Part shown: positions 56,932-64,000 of the stretch, piece by piece
Layout: the number at the start of each line of letters is the position of its first letter
Numbering within the stretch: position 1 is the stretch's first letter
Source: Dechloromonas sp. CZR5
GTDB taxonomy: Bacteria > Pseudomonadota > Gammaproteobacteria > Burkholderiales > Rhodocyclaceae
DNA length: 64,000 nt
NCBI RefSeq assembly: GCF_008711155.1
Contig: NZ_VUYQ01000002.1
Location: 496,001 to 560,000 of the forward strand
Direction: 5' to 3'
The notes under the pieces: generated by a model
Seen by the model: only the letters and a program-made list of their open reading frames with translations
Told to the model about the DNA's origin: nothing
Databases searched by the model: none
Translations under genes and position numbers: made by a program

Positions 56932-58266
56932 TTAGGCGTTATAGACGACGTTGTCGTCGACCTTGCGGATATTGAACTTCCGGCGTTTCCAGCCCATGAA
57001 AGCCCGCCTGGGCTGCATGATGTTGGCGACGTAGTAAAGCATCTTGAATGCCCAAATCGACGACCAGATCGGTGTCTTGCCGAAGATATCCCCGGCCAGC
57101 ATGGACAGGACGGCTTCCTTGGTACGGAACAGGTTGCGCGGTCCCATGAAAAAGTCGCGCATGATGGGATTGGTCACGCGATAGATAAACCACGAGAATT
57201 CCTTCGGCCCGTGTTTCATCAAGGCATCGAATTTTCTCAGCGCAGAGGCTGCCTTGGCCGGTGTTTTCAGGCAGGTATCGATCGCTTCGGCAGCGATGAC
57301 GCCGCTGTTCATGGCCAACAGGACGCCGGACGAGAATACCGGATCGATGAAGGCATACGCATCGCCGAGCATGACGTAGTTGTCGCCGTGGTTGCGCTCG
57401 GATACGTACGAGAAGTTGCCGGTCGCTTCGACCTCGTTGATCAGCCTGGCCTCGGCCAGCCGCTCGGTCAGTTTGGGGCACTGGGCAAAACCGTCGCGCA
57501 GAAACTGTTCGAGGCTGCGCTCGCCCTTGGTCTTCATGTAGTAAGGCCAGGTCACCATGCCGATGCTGGTGATATCGTTCTGCATCGGTATGAACCAGAA
57601 CCAACCGTGATCGAACCAGAAGATGGAGATGTTGCCGGCTTCCTGACCCGGATTGCGGCGCACGCCGGTGAAATGGCCATAGATGGCCGAACTGTTGTGC
57701 TTGGGGTTGCGGTGCTTGATCTGGAAGCGGTTGGCCAGGAAGGTATCGCGCCCCGAGGCGTCGACCAGGAAACGTGCATGCCACTCGGTTTCACGCCCGT
57801 CGTCGTGCAGGGCGCGAACGACGACCGTGTTGTCGGGCTGGAAGTCCACCGCCTTCGCCTTGCAGCCTTCGTGCACCTCGACACCCTTGCGCGCGGCGTT
57901 GCGGATCAGGATGGTATCGAACTGGTCGCGCTTGACCTGGTAGGCATGCGGCATCGACTTGTCCCAGGCCTCGGCGAACCAGAATACAGACGACTGGTCG
58001 TGGTTCGGCGAAACGAACTCGGCACCCGGCTTGTGCATCCCGATGGCCTTCACCTCCTCGGCGATGCCCATGCGCTCGAAGAGCGGCAGGTTGGCCGGCA
58101 ACAGGGACTCCCCGATATGAAAGCGCGGATGATGCGCTTTTTCGAGGATCACCACCCGGTGGCCCTTTTCGGCCAGGAACGGCGCTACCGTTGTGCCGGC
58201 CGGCCCACCGCCGATGACCAGCACGTCGCATTGCCGACGTTCAATCGTCTGTGCCTGCTGTTCCAT
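56932..58266 (-). CDS. FAD-dependent halogenase of the aryl-polyene locus
   Basis: 444 residues. FAD motif VIGGGPAGTTVAPFLA, then GESLLPAN and the halogenase hallmark W-x-W-x-I-P seen as WFWFIP. The GDAYAFIDPVFSSGVLLAMN segment is the usual second FAD contact. Xanthomonadins are brominated; this gene is the best candidate for halogenating the aryl head. Substrate and halide cannot be read. First gene of the long - strand run. Confidence 0.87.
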   Translation of the reverse strand: MEQQAQTIERRQCDVLVIGGGPAGTTVAPFLAEKGHRVVILEKAHHPRFHIGESLLPANLPLFERMGIAEEVKAIGMHKPGAEFVSPNHDQSSVFWFAEAWDKSMPHAYQVKRDQFDTILIRNAARKGVEVHEGCKAKAVDFQPDNTVVVRALHDDGRETEWHARFLVDASGRDTFLANRFQIKHRNPKHNSSAIYGHFTGVRRNPGQEAGNISIFWFDHGWFWFIPMQNDITSIGMVTWPYYMKTKGERSLEQFLRDGFAQCPKLTERLAEARLINEVEATGNFSYVSERNHGDNYVMLGDAYAFIDPVFSSGVLLAMNSGVIAAEAIDTCLKTPAKAASALRKFDALMKHGPKEFSWFIYRVTNPIMRDFFMGPRNLFRTKEAVLSMLAGDIFGKTPIWSSIWAFKMLYYVANIMQPRRAFMGWKRRKFNIRKVDDNVVYNA

Positions 58267-58307
58267 GATTGCAACCTTTTATCGATCTCTGCGGCGGCGA
58301 AGAATTC

Positions 58308-58958
58308 TTATTTGCCCTTGTAGGTCATGTAACCCACGGTTTCGGAGTGACCTTCGATCTTGCTGACCGATCCCTTGGCCCAATACACGTAATACGGACC
58401 GAAACTCGACCACCAGTAACGCCAGTACGGACCGTCCAGCTTCGGATTTTCGTTCGTCTGCGGGTGGCCGACCGACATGATGACCTGTTCCTTGGTCATT
58501 CCCTTCAACAACTGGCCCTTGGCGATCGCATTGCGGATGGCGGGCGAAAACTTGGCGATCTTCGGTTTGGGATCGTCAAGGACGACGATCTTGCTGACCC
58601 ATTGTTCGGTCGTTTCTTCGGCCCGGCCATAGTCATGCCCCAGGCGCATCGGCTTGCCGTCGATTTCCACGTAGGCGCGGTAGCCATCGATCTTCTTGAC
58701 GCTGATCGGCGTACCGGCCGCGATGAAGGGCAACTGGGCCAGATTCGAATCGCTGATCCAGTCGCCGGAGTAGTGGAGGTTGCAACAGGCATAGCCGTTA
58801 CGGATCCCGGATTCCTTCTTCGCCGGTTCGGATGCAGTAGCGGCCGGTTTGCCTTCCTCCGGTTTGCTTTCGTTACTCTTGCAAGCTCCCAGCGTAAATG
58901 CCACGCAACAGGCGACAGCCAGCAGACGGACGTTTCCGAACTTGGCGAATTCCTTCAT
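58308..58958 (-). CDS. Lipoprotein of unknown function near the pigment locus
   Basis: 216 residues. Signal peptide ending LGAC (lipobox). The mature protein has a Ser/Glu/Lys-rich linker, then a conserved domain with RNGYACCNLHY and a C-terminal SmpA/BamE-like segment (LLKGMTKEQVIMSVGHPQTNENP). A BamE-type fold is inferred from that pattern. It lies 34 bases downstream of the radical SAM gene. Confidence 0.72.
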   Translation of the reverse strand: MKEFAKFGNVRLLAVACCVAFTLGACKSNESKPEEGKPAATASEPAKKESGIRNGYACCNLHYSGDWISDSNLAQLPFIAAGTPISVKKIDGYRAYVEIDGKPMRLGHDYGRAEETTEQWVSKIVVLDDPKPKIAKFSPAIRNAIAKGQLLKGMTKEQVIMSVGHPQTNENPKLDGPYWRYWWSSFGPYYVYWAKGSVSKIEGHSETVGYMTYKGK

Positions 58959-58992
58959 GACCGGCCCCCATTCCTGTACGAAAGACCGGCAA

Positions 58993-60639
58993 TTATACCG
59001 CTGCTGTTACAGGCGACGGCGTACCGCACGAACCGCCTTCATATACGACCGGAATGATCAGCTTGGCGGCGTCGCGTCGTTTCATTTTGACGCCGGACAT
59101 CGAAACGATGTTGTCGATCTGCAAATCCGTCGACAGTTGCGGCTTGAGTCCGACCGGCTGGCGTGGATGAAGCTTGAATTCGCGTTTGGCTTTTTCCAGC
59201 TGTTCCTTGTTGGAGCTGAAATAGCGGGCTGCGGCAATGGTTTCAGGCAGGTGCTTGAGGACGTGCCACAAACTCCAGCGGTGCTGCCATAGCCGTTTGG
59301 CAAAACGCCGACGATAGCCTTTGCTATCGTAGAAGCGTTTGACATGCCAGTTGTACAGCGCATCCATTTCCTCGCGTGTCTCGAAACCTTCCGGTTTGTA
59401 GACGAAATTCAGGCAATTCATCAGGCGCCAGTCCTCGATGAAGTCGCCGGTCGGATCATTGATGCATTCCTCCCAGATCGGCGCACCGTGCAAGGGACTG
59501 AACTTGGTCATGTTCATTTCGTCGAGGCCGAGCGAGAGAATGAAATCGCTGGTCGTTCGTACGGTTTCCGGCGTCTCGCCAGGCATGCCGAAAATGAACA
59601 GGCCCTTGGCGCGCAGGCCGGCAGCGTGGATCTGGCGCACCGTATCGCGCACCGCATCCAGCGTGACCCCGGCCTTGTGGCGTTCCATCATTTCCGGGTC
59701 AGCCGATTCGATGCCGATCGACACCATCAGCGCACCGGCCTTCTTCAGCTTGGCCAGCATCTCGTCGGAGGTATGTCCGGCCCGGATGGCGCAGTTGAAT
59801 TGCATGCCGAGCGGCTCGGCGATCAACAATTCGCACAGATCGAAGACGCGCTGTTTCTTGGCGGTGAACAGGTCGTCATACATGTTGATGTGCCAGACGC
59901 CAAACGTGTCCCGCAAATACTTCATGTGGTCGTAGATATATTGCGGCGAGTTGGTCTTGTACTGGCGCTCGAACACGGTGCGGTCACAGAACGAACAGGT
60001 GTAGGGGCAGCCGCGCGACGTGATCATCGTTGCACCGTGCTTCTTTTCGTAGGCAAAGAGCGGCAGGTGGTAATCGTGCGGAAAGCCGGCCAGCTTTTCG
60101 TAGGCCGGGAAGGGCAGTTCATCGAGATCGACGATGCGGTTGCGTCGCGGATTGACGATGATTCGTCCCGCTTCGTTGCGCCAGATCAGGTTCCCGATTT
60201 CAGCCATCGGTTTGCCGTCGGCCAGTTCGAGCATGGCGCCTTCGCCTTCACCCATGACCAGACAGTCTATTTCCGGAAATTTGTCGAGAATCGGGGCGCC
60301 GAGCGACGACACATGCACGTTGCCGAACACGATTTTGACCTCGGGCCGGCGTTCGCGGATATAGGCGGCAATTTCGAACGCATCCATGAAACCCGAGGTC
60401 GTTGCCGAAAATCCGACCATCTCGGGATCGGTCGCCAGCACGATTTCTGCATTTTCAGCCGTTGTCGGCGGTGCGTACGGTCCGAGGCAGTCATGCAGTT
60501 GTACGACATGGCCAAATTTTTCCAGCCATGAAGCCAGTTGCATGATGCCGATGGGCGGCATTCGGTTGGCCAGTACCGAAAAGTCAGGTTGTCCCGGTAC
60601 AAAATTGAAACCAGCTGGATGAACAAGTGTGACGCGCAT
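58993..60639 (-). CDS. Cobalamin-binding radical SAM enzyme (BchE-like)
   Basis: 548 residues. N-terminal B12-binding region (VTLVHPAGFNFVPGQ..., with VGFSATTSGF; EIDCLVMGEGEGAML), then radical SAM with the cluster motif CPYTCSFC and the SAM region GIESADPEMM. A C-terminal region follows. Such enzymes methylate or cyclise inert carbons. It is divergent from the DUF2726 gene. A role in modifying the pigment is possible but not shown. Confidence 0.87.
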   Translation of the reverse strand: MRVTLVHPAGFNFVPGQPDFSVLANRMPPIGIMQLASWLEKFGHVVQLHDCLGPYAPPTTAENAEIVLATDPEMVGFSATTSGFMDAFEIAAYIRERRPEVKIVFGNVHVSSLGAPILDKFPEIDCLVMGEGEGAMLELADGKPMAEIGNLIWRNEAGRIIVNPRRNRIVDLDELPFPAYEKLAGFPHDYHLPLFAYEKKHGATMITSRGCPYTCSFCDRTVFERQYKTNSPQYIYDHMKYLRDTFGVWHINMYDDLFTAKKQRVFDLCELLIAEPLGMQFNCAIRAGHTSDEMLAKLKKAGALMVSIGIESADPEMMERHKAGVTLDAVRDTVRQIHAAGLRAKGLFIFGMPGETPETVRTTSDFILSLGLDEMNMTKFSPLHGAPIWEECINDPTGDFIEDWRLMNCLNFVYKPEGFETREEMDALYNWHVKRFYDSKGYRRRFAKRLWQHRWSLWHVLKHLPETIAAARYFSSNKEQLEKAKREFKLHPRQPVGLKPQLSTDLQIDNIVSMSGVKMKRRDAAKLIIPVVYEGGSCGTPSPVTAAV

Positions 60640-60871
60640 GAATCTTCCCCGGACGAAGTGGCTGAATTCTATTAGAAATGACCCAATCTTCAGCAGTTCA
60701 ATGAAGCTTTGGCATCAATGGTCCGCTTCACCGTCTTGGCGAACATCCGTGATCGGTATGCATGATTGTCGTCTCCGAAAAGAACTGTTTCCCGGCAAAA
60801 AAACATTTGCATAATCCGACCGAAAATTTATGCCATCATACTGACTGTGCAGAATTCTCGACTAAGTACCA

Positions 60872-61480
60872 ATGGATCTGTTGACCGTTGCCATCCTCGC
60901 CGCATCAGCCATTCTGGTCTATGTGCTGTTGCGGGGCCGCGACCGATATTCACCTGATAGAAAAGAGGGGGCATCCTTAGTGCCTCCCATCGCGCATCCC
61001 GGAAATTCCCGATGGCCTGCGTCAAGGCTGACGCTCGATCCGCAAACGCGAAATGCCGATGCCCCTGTGCAAAAGCCGTACCGTCTCCTCAACGATGCCG
61101 AGCAGATTCTGTATTTCCGCTTGTATGAAGCCATGCCCAGGATGCTCGTATTTGCCCAGGTTGGCGTGGCTCAACTGGCTCAGTTGAGAGGACGCCGGGA
61201 AGCCCGAAAATTGAGTTCGATGCTTGGCAGAGGTGTCGATTTCGTTATCTGTGACAGTGATTTCCGAATCGTGGCAGCCATCGACCTTGCATGGCCAGCG
61301 GATGACAGTACTGAAAATTCGCCGCAGGAAGAAAAGCGACGTGCGCTGCAAAACCTGGGTATTCCGCTGATTGTGTATCGTCCCAATCAGTTGCCGGATG
61401 CCAATACACTCAGCAATGAGGTGGCCAATGCCATCGTTTACCGAAAACGTCTTGAAGCGGAGCGTAGCTCAGCACAATGA
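60872..61480 (+). CDS. DUF2726-domain membrane-anchored protein
   Basis: 202 residues. An N-terminal TM helix (VAILAASAILVYVLLRG) is followed by a cytosolic DUF2726 domain (LLNDAEQILYFRLYEAM; VDFVICDSDFRIVAAIDL). This domain has a nuclease-like core pattern (D...D...E..R) also found in topoisomerase-like and restriction proteins. Function unknown. The upstream gap of 232 bases is AT-rich and contains no gene. Confidence 0.8.
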   Translation: MDLLTVAILAASAILVYVLLRGRDRYSPDRKEGASLVPPIAHPGNSRWPASRLTLDPQTRNADAPVQKPYRLLNDAEQILYFRLYEAMPRMLVFAQVGVAQLAQLRGRREARKLSSMLGRGVDFVICDSDFRIVAAIDLAWPADDSTENSPQEEKRRALQNLGIPLIVYRPNQLPDANTLSNEVANAIVYRKRLEAERSSAQ

Positions 61481-61557
61481 GCCGACAGGCGTTCCAGTGG
61501 GTTTATATATTTAAACTGTTTATACAGTTACTACTGAGAATATATCAGAGACAACTC

Positions 61558-61566
61558 TGTGGATAA
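61558..61566 (-). promoter_or_regulatory. DnaA box 1 (perfect)
   Basis: TGTGGATAA, the reverse complement of TTATCCACA. Confidence 0.8.
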
Positions 61567-61635
61567 AATAGTTTTTACTTTAATTTTCAGTTAGTTGAAT
61601 CAATAAAACGGATTCTGTAAACCCTCTGGATTGGC

Positions 61636-61644
61636 TGTGGATAA
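61636..61644 (-). promoter_or_regulatory. DnaA box 2 (perfect)
   Basis: TGTGGATAA again, in the same orientation as box 1. Confidence 0.8.
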
Positions 61645-61737
61645 AATCGGGATAGTTTTCGGGAATTTCGAAAATGTCGATTTACCCACATTGCGCGGAC
61701 AGTTTGTTCACAGGCTTATCGACAGCCGGAAGCAGGC

Positions 61738-63084
61738 CTATTTTCCGATGCAGAAGCGGCTGAAAATAACCCCCAGCAGGTCGTCGGCAGTAAATTCCCC
61801 GGTGATTTCACCAAGTGCGTACTGAGCCAGGCGAAGTTCCTCGGCAAACAGTTCAAGTGCCGGAAGAATGCCTTCGGCGACGCTTCGTGCCGCAGCAACG
61901 TGCTCCTGCGCTGTAGCGAGGGCCCGCAGATGACGTTCGCGGGCAATGAATACGTCTTCGGCCTGGTGCCAGCCGGCGATTCTCAGCAGTTCCTGGCGCA
62001 GCAAATCGATACCCTGATTGGCCTTGGCGGATAGCGAGATCGCCACGCCGTTGGCTTCGTCATGCCGCTCGGCCTCGCGTTGGGCCAGATCGATCTTATT
62101 GTAGAGCGTGATCCGTTGCAGGGCCTTCGGCAGTCGTTCAAGAATATCCCGATCGGCATCGCTGACACCTGTTCGTGCATCGACGAGGAGAAGAACGACG
62201 TCGGAGCGTTCGATTTCCTTCCAGCTGCGCTCTATGCCAATCCGTTCGACTTCGTCGTCGGTTTCGCGCAGGCCGGCGGTATCGATGATATGCAGCGGAA
62301 TGCCCTCGATCTGGATGGTCGAGCGCAAGGCGTCGCGCGTGGTGCCGGCAATGGGCGTGACGATGGCCAGGTCGTCGCCAGCCAGGCGGTTGAGCAGCGA
62401 GGACTTGCCGACGTTGGGCTGGCCGGCGAGTACGACGTGCAGGCCGGATTGCAGCAGCTTGCCCTGGCTGGCGCGGTCGAAAATCTCGGCGAGCTTCAGT
62501 TGCAGGCGTTCGAGGCGGCCGAAGGCATCCGCTGCCTTGAGGAAATCGATATCTTCCTCGGGGAAATCGAGCGTGGCTTCAACCAGCATGCGCAGGTTGA
62601 TCAATTCCTCGTTCAACTCGCCAATCGCCTTCGAGAACTCGCCCTGCAGCGAGCGCACCGCAGAGCGGGCTGCGCTGGCCGTGGCGGCATCGATCAGATC
62701 GGCGACTGCTTCGGCCTGGGCAAGGTCCATCTTGCCGTTGAGGAAGGCGCGACGGCTGAATTCGCCGGGTTCGGCCAGACGGGCGCCGAGGTCCAGACAG
62801 CGGGCGAGCAGCATCTGCATGACTACCGGACCACCGTGGCCCTGCAGTTCGAGTACATCTTCGCCGGTAAAAGAATGCGGGTTAGGAAAGTAAAGCAGCA
62901 GGCCGGTATCGATCGTGCTGCCGTCGGCAGCCCTGAAATCGGCCAGCGTCGCGTAGCGCGGCCGGGGAGTCTTGCCGCTCAGTGCAAAAGCAAAGGGCAG
63001 CAAATTGCTGCCCGAGATGCGGATGACGCCGACACCGCCGCGGCCGGGGGCCGTGGCGATGGCGGCGATGGTGCCCTTGTTCAC
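61738..63084 (-). CDS. mnmE: tRNA modification GTPase MnmE
   Basis: 448 residues. N-terminal tetrahydrofolate-binding domain, G-domain with [16 protein letters not shown], and the C-terminal C-x-G-K motif (final residues CIGK). With MnmG it makes 5-carboxymethylaminomethyl uridine at the tRNA wobble base. MnmG is not in the window. Lies 3 bases downstream of yidC, the standard rnpA-yidC-mnmE order. Confidence 0.97.
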   Translation of the reverse strand: MNKGTIAAIATAPGRGGVGVIRISGSNLLPFAFALSGKTPRPRYATLADFRAADGSTIDTGLLLYFPNPHSFTGEDVLELQGHGGPVVMQMLLARCLDLGARLAEPGEFSRRAFLNGKMDLAQAEAVADLIDAATASAARSAVRSLQGEFSKAIGELNEELINLRMLVEATLDFPEEDIDFLKAADAFGRLERLQLKLAEIFDRASQGKLLQSGLHVVLAGQPNVGKSSLLNRLAGDDLAIVTPIAGTTRDALRSTIQIEGIPLHIIDTAGLRETDDEVERIGIERSWKEIERSDVVLLLVDARTGVSDADRDILERLPKALQRITLYNKIDLAQREAERHDEANGVAISLSAKANQGIDLLRQELLRIAGWHQAEDVFIARERHLRALATAQEHVAAARSVAEGILPALELFAEELRLAQYALGEITGEFTADDLLGVIFSRFCIGK

Positions 63085-63087
63085 ACT

Positions 63088-64000
63088 TTAGGCTTTCGCA
63101 TCGTTGGCAGCCTTGCCGCCAGTGTCGATCATGCGGGTGATCTGCCACTGCTGGGCGATGGACAGCACGTTGTTGACCACCCAGTAGAGCACTAGACCGG
63201 CAGGGAACCAGAAGAACATCACGCCGAAGATCAGCGGCATCATCATCATGACCTTGGCCTGGATCGGGTCCGGCGGGGTCGGGTTCAGCTTGGTCTGCAC
63301 GAACATCGACACCATCATGATGACGGGCAGGATGTAGTAGGGGTCGGCCGAAGCGAGGTCGGTTATCCAGCCGATCCAAGGTGCATCGCGCATTTCGACG
63401 GCGCCGAGCAACACCCAGTAGAGCGCGATGAAGACCGGGATCTGGACCAGGATGGGCAGGCAGCCGCCGAGCGGATTGACCTTCTCGGTCTGGTACAGCT
63501 TCATCATTTCCTGGTTCAGGCGCTGCTTGTCGTCGCCGAAACGTTCCTTGAGCTGCATCAGGCGCGGCGTCAGCACCTTCATCTTGGCCATCGACTTGTA
63601 CGAAGCGGCCGACAGTGGATAGAAAACCGCCTTGATCATGATGGTCAGGATCACGATCGCCCAGCCCCAGTTGCCGACCAGCTTGTGGATGGCTTCCAGC
63701 GCCCAGAAGATCGGGGCGGCAACCACGGTCAGCCAGCCGTAGTCGACCACCAGATCGAGGCCGGTGGCGACCTGCTTGAGGGAAGATTGTTCCTGCGGGC
63801 CGGCATAAAGGCCGACCGAGGCTTCTCCCTTGGCGCCCGGCGCGATTTCGGCGACCGGAACGATCACGCCGGCCTGGAAGATATTGCTGCCATCGACCTT
63901 GCGCATGTAGAACTCGCGCTGGGTCTTGTCTTTCGGTACCACGGCGGCAACGAAATAGTGCTGAACCATGGCCAGCCAGCCGTTGTCGGCCGTCTTGGCG
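63088..64000 (-). CDS. yidC: Membrane protein insertase YidC (5' end cut by window)
   Basis: The C-terminal ~304 residues: end of the periplasmic P1 domain, then the conserved membrane core ([25 protein letters not shown]-type [30 protein letters not shown] split here into motifs) and the C-terminal helices. YidC inserts membrane proteins alone or with SecYEG. The start lies beyond base 64000. Confidence 0.97.
   Translation of the reverse strand, partial: AKTADNGWLAMVQHYFVAAVVPKDKTQREFYMRKVDGSNIFQAGVIVPVAEIAPGAKGEASVGLYAGPQEQSSLKQVATGLDLVVDYGWLTVVAAPIFWALEAIHKLVGNWGWAIVILTIMIKAVFYPLSAASYKSMAKMKVLTPRLMQLKERFGDDKQRLNQEMMKLYQTEKVNPLGGCLPILVQIPVFIALYWVLLGAVEMRDAPWIGWITDLASADPYYILPVIMMVSMFVQTKLNPTPPDPIQAKVMMMMPLIFGVMFFWFPAGLVLYWVVNNVLSIAQQWQITRMIDTGGKAANDAKA

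Larger units (their letters stand above)
61501..61735. other. AT-rich DnaA-box cluster, candidate replication origin or DnaA titration site
   Basis: Strongly AT-rich against the GC-rich surroundings, between the DUF2726 gene and mnmE. Perfect DnaA boxes TGTGGATAA at 61558-61566 and 61636-61644 (same orientation, 78 bases apart). Near-matches TTACCCACA at 61682-61690 and TTATCGACA at 61716-61724; a looser one at 61704-61712. A symmetric AACTGT-TTAT-ACAGTT lies at 61514-61529 in the AT-rich block that could unwind. mnmE/yidC adjacency fits an origin region, but in the ancestral order the origin lies on the other side of yidC, next to dnaA, outside this window. Confidence 0.6.

Noticed and set aside
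61514-61529. AACTGT/ACAGTT palindrome as a LexA box
   Set aside because: Spacing between CTGT and ACAG is 4, not 8, so LexA would not fit; kept only as a symmetric element of the AT-rich segment.

Overview
The window is a GC-rich, gene-dense chromosomal segment of a betaproteobacterium, most likely a Rhodocyclales member (Dechloromonas/Azonexus-like). That placement is an inference from gene families and order: lptB-rpoN-hpf-ptsN-hprK, recA-recX, and mnmE-yidC. I saw no rRNA, tRNA, CRISPR array or transposase.

Layout. 1-26 kb is mostly core genome. It holds a hybrid sensor kinase (cut by the window start), ttcA, a cyclase-FHA protein, a psiF-like gene, the hprK/ptsN/hpf/rpoN/lptB block, and recX-recA with a LexA box. 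Next come a small exported protein coupled to rluA, a solute symporter, a VanZ-like protein and a P-type ATPase. These are followed by a binding-protein/sensor-kinase pair, a NodI/NodJ-type exporter interrupted by an HDOD gene, cutA and dsbD. 26.4-37.7 kb (+ strand, nearly every gene overlapping the next) is the first half of an aryl-polyene/xanthomonadin-type pigment locus: two acyl carrier proteins, ketosynthase, acyl/aryl-AMP ligase, dehydratase, acyltransferase, LolA-like carrier, MMPL exporter and accessory enzymes. 37.7-44.2 kb is accessory DNA. Its core (about 39.1-43.6 kb) is an array of integron gene cassettes, all on the - strand, with recognisable attC sites but no integrase in the window. 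44.2-58.3 kb resumes the pigment locus. On the + strand are a second ketosynthase, a chain-length-factor-like ketosynthase, a dehydratase and a ketoreductase. On the - strand are a halogenase, a chorismatase, an OmpV-like porin, an acyltransferase, a glycosyltransferase and a methyltransferase. 58.3-64 kb holds a lipoprotein, a B12-binding radical SAM enzyme, a DUF2726 protein, an AT-rich segment with DnaA boxes, and mnmE-yidC.

How the genes fit together. The chorismatase would supply a hydroxybenzoate starter and the AMP ligase would activate it onto a carrier protein. The ketosynthases, ketoreductase and dehydratases would extend it to a conjugated polyene, and the halogenase and methyltransferases would decorate it. 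The acyltransferases, LolA-like protein and MMPL protein would lipidate it and move it to the outer membrane. This pathway is inferred from aryl-polyene and xanthomonadin families; no product can be proven from sequence.

Most notable signals: the cassette array inside the pigment locus, with matching R-boxes at the ends of each well-preserved cassette; a periodic array of CCA-N4-TGG palindromes at the promoter end of that array; an exact palindromic parS-like site at 56884 together with an AT-rich DnaA-box cluster at about 61.5-61.7 kb, suggesting origin proximity; and a LexA box shared by recA and a small exported protein.
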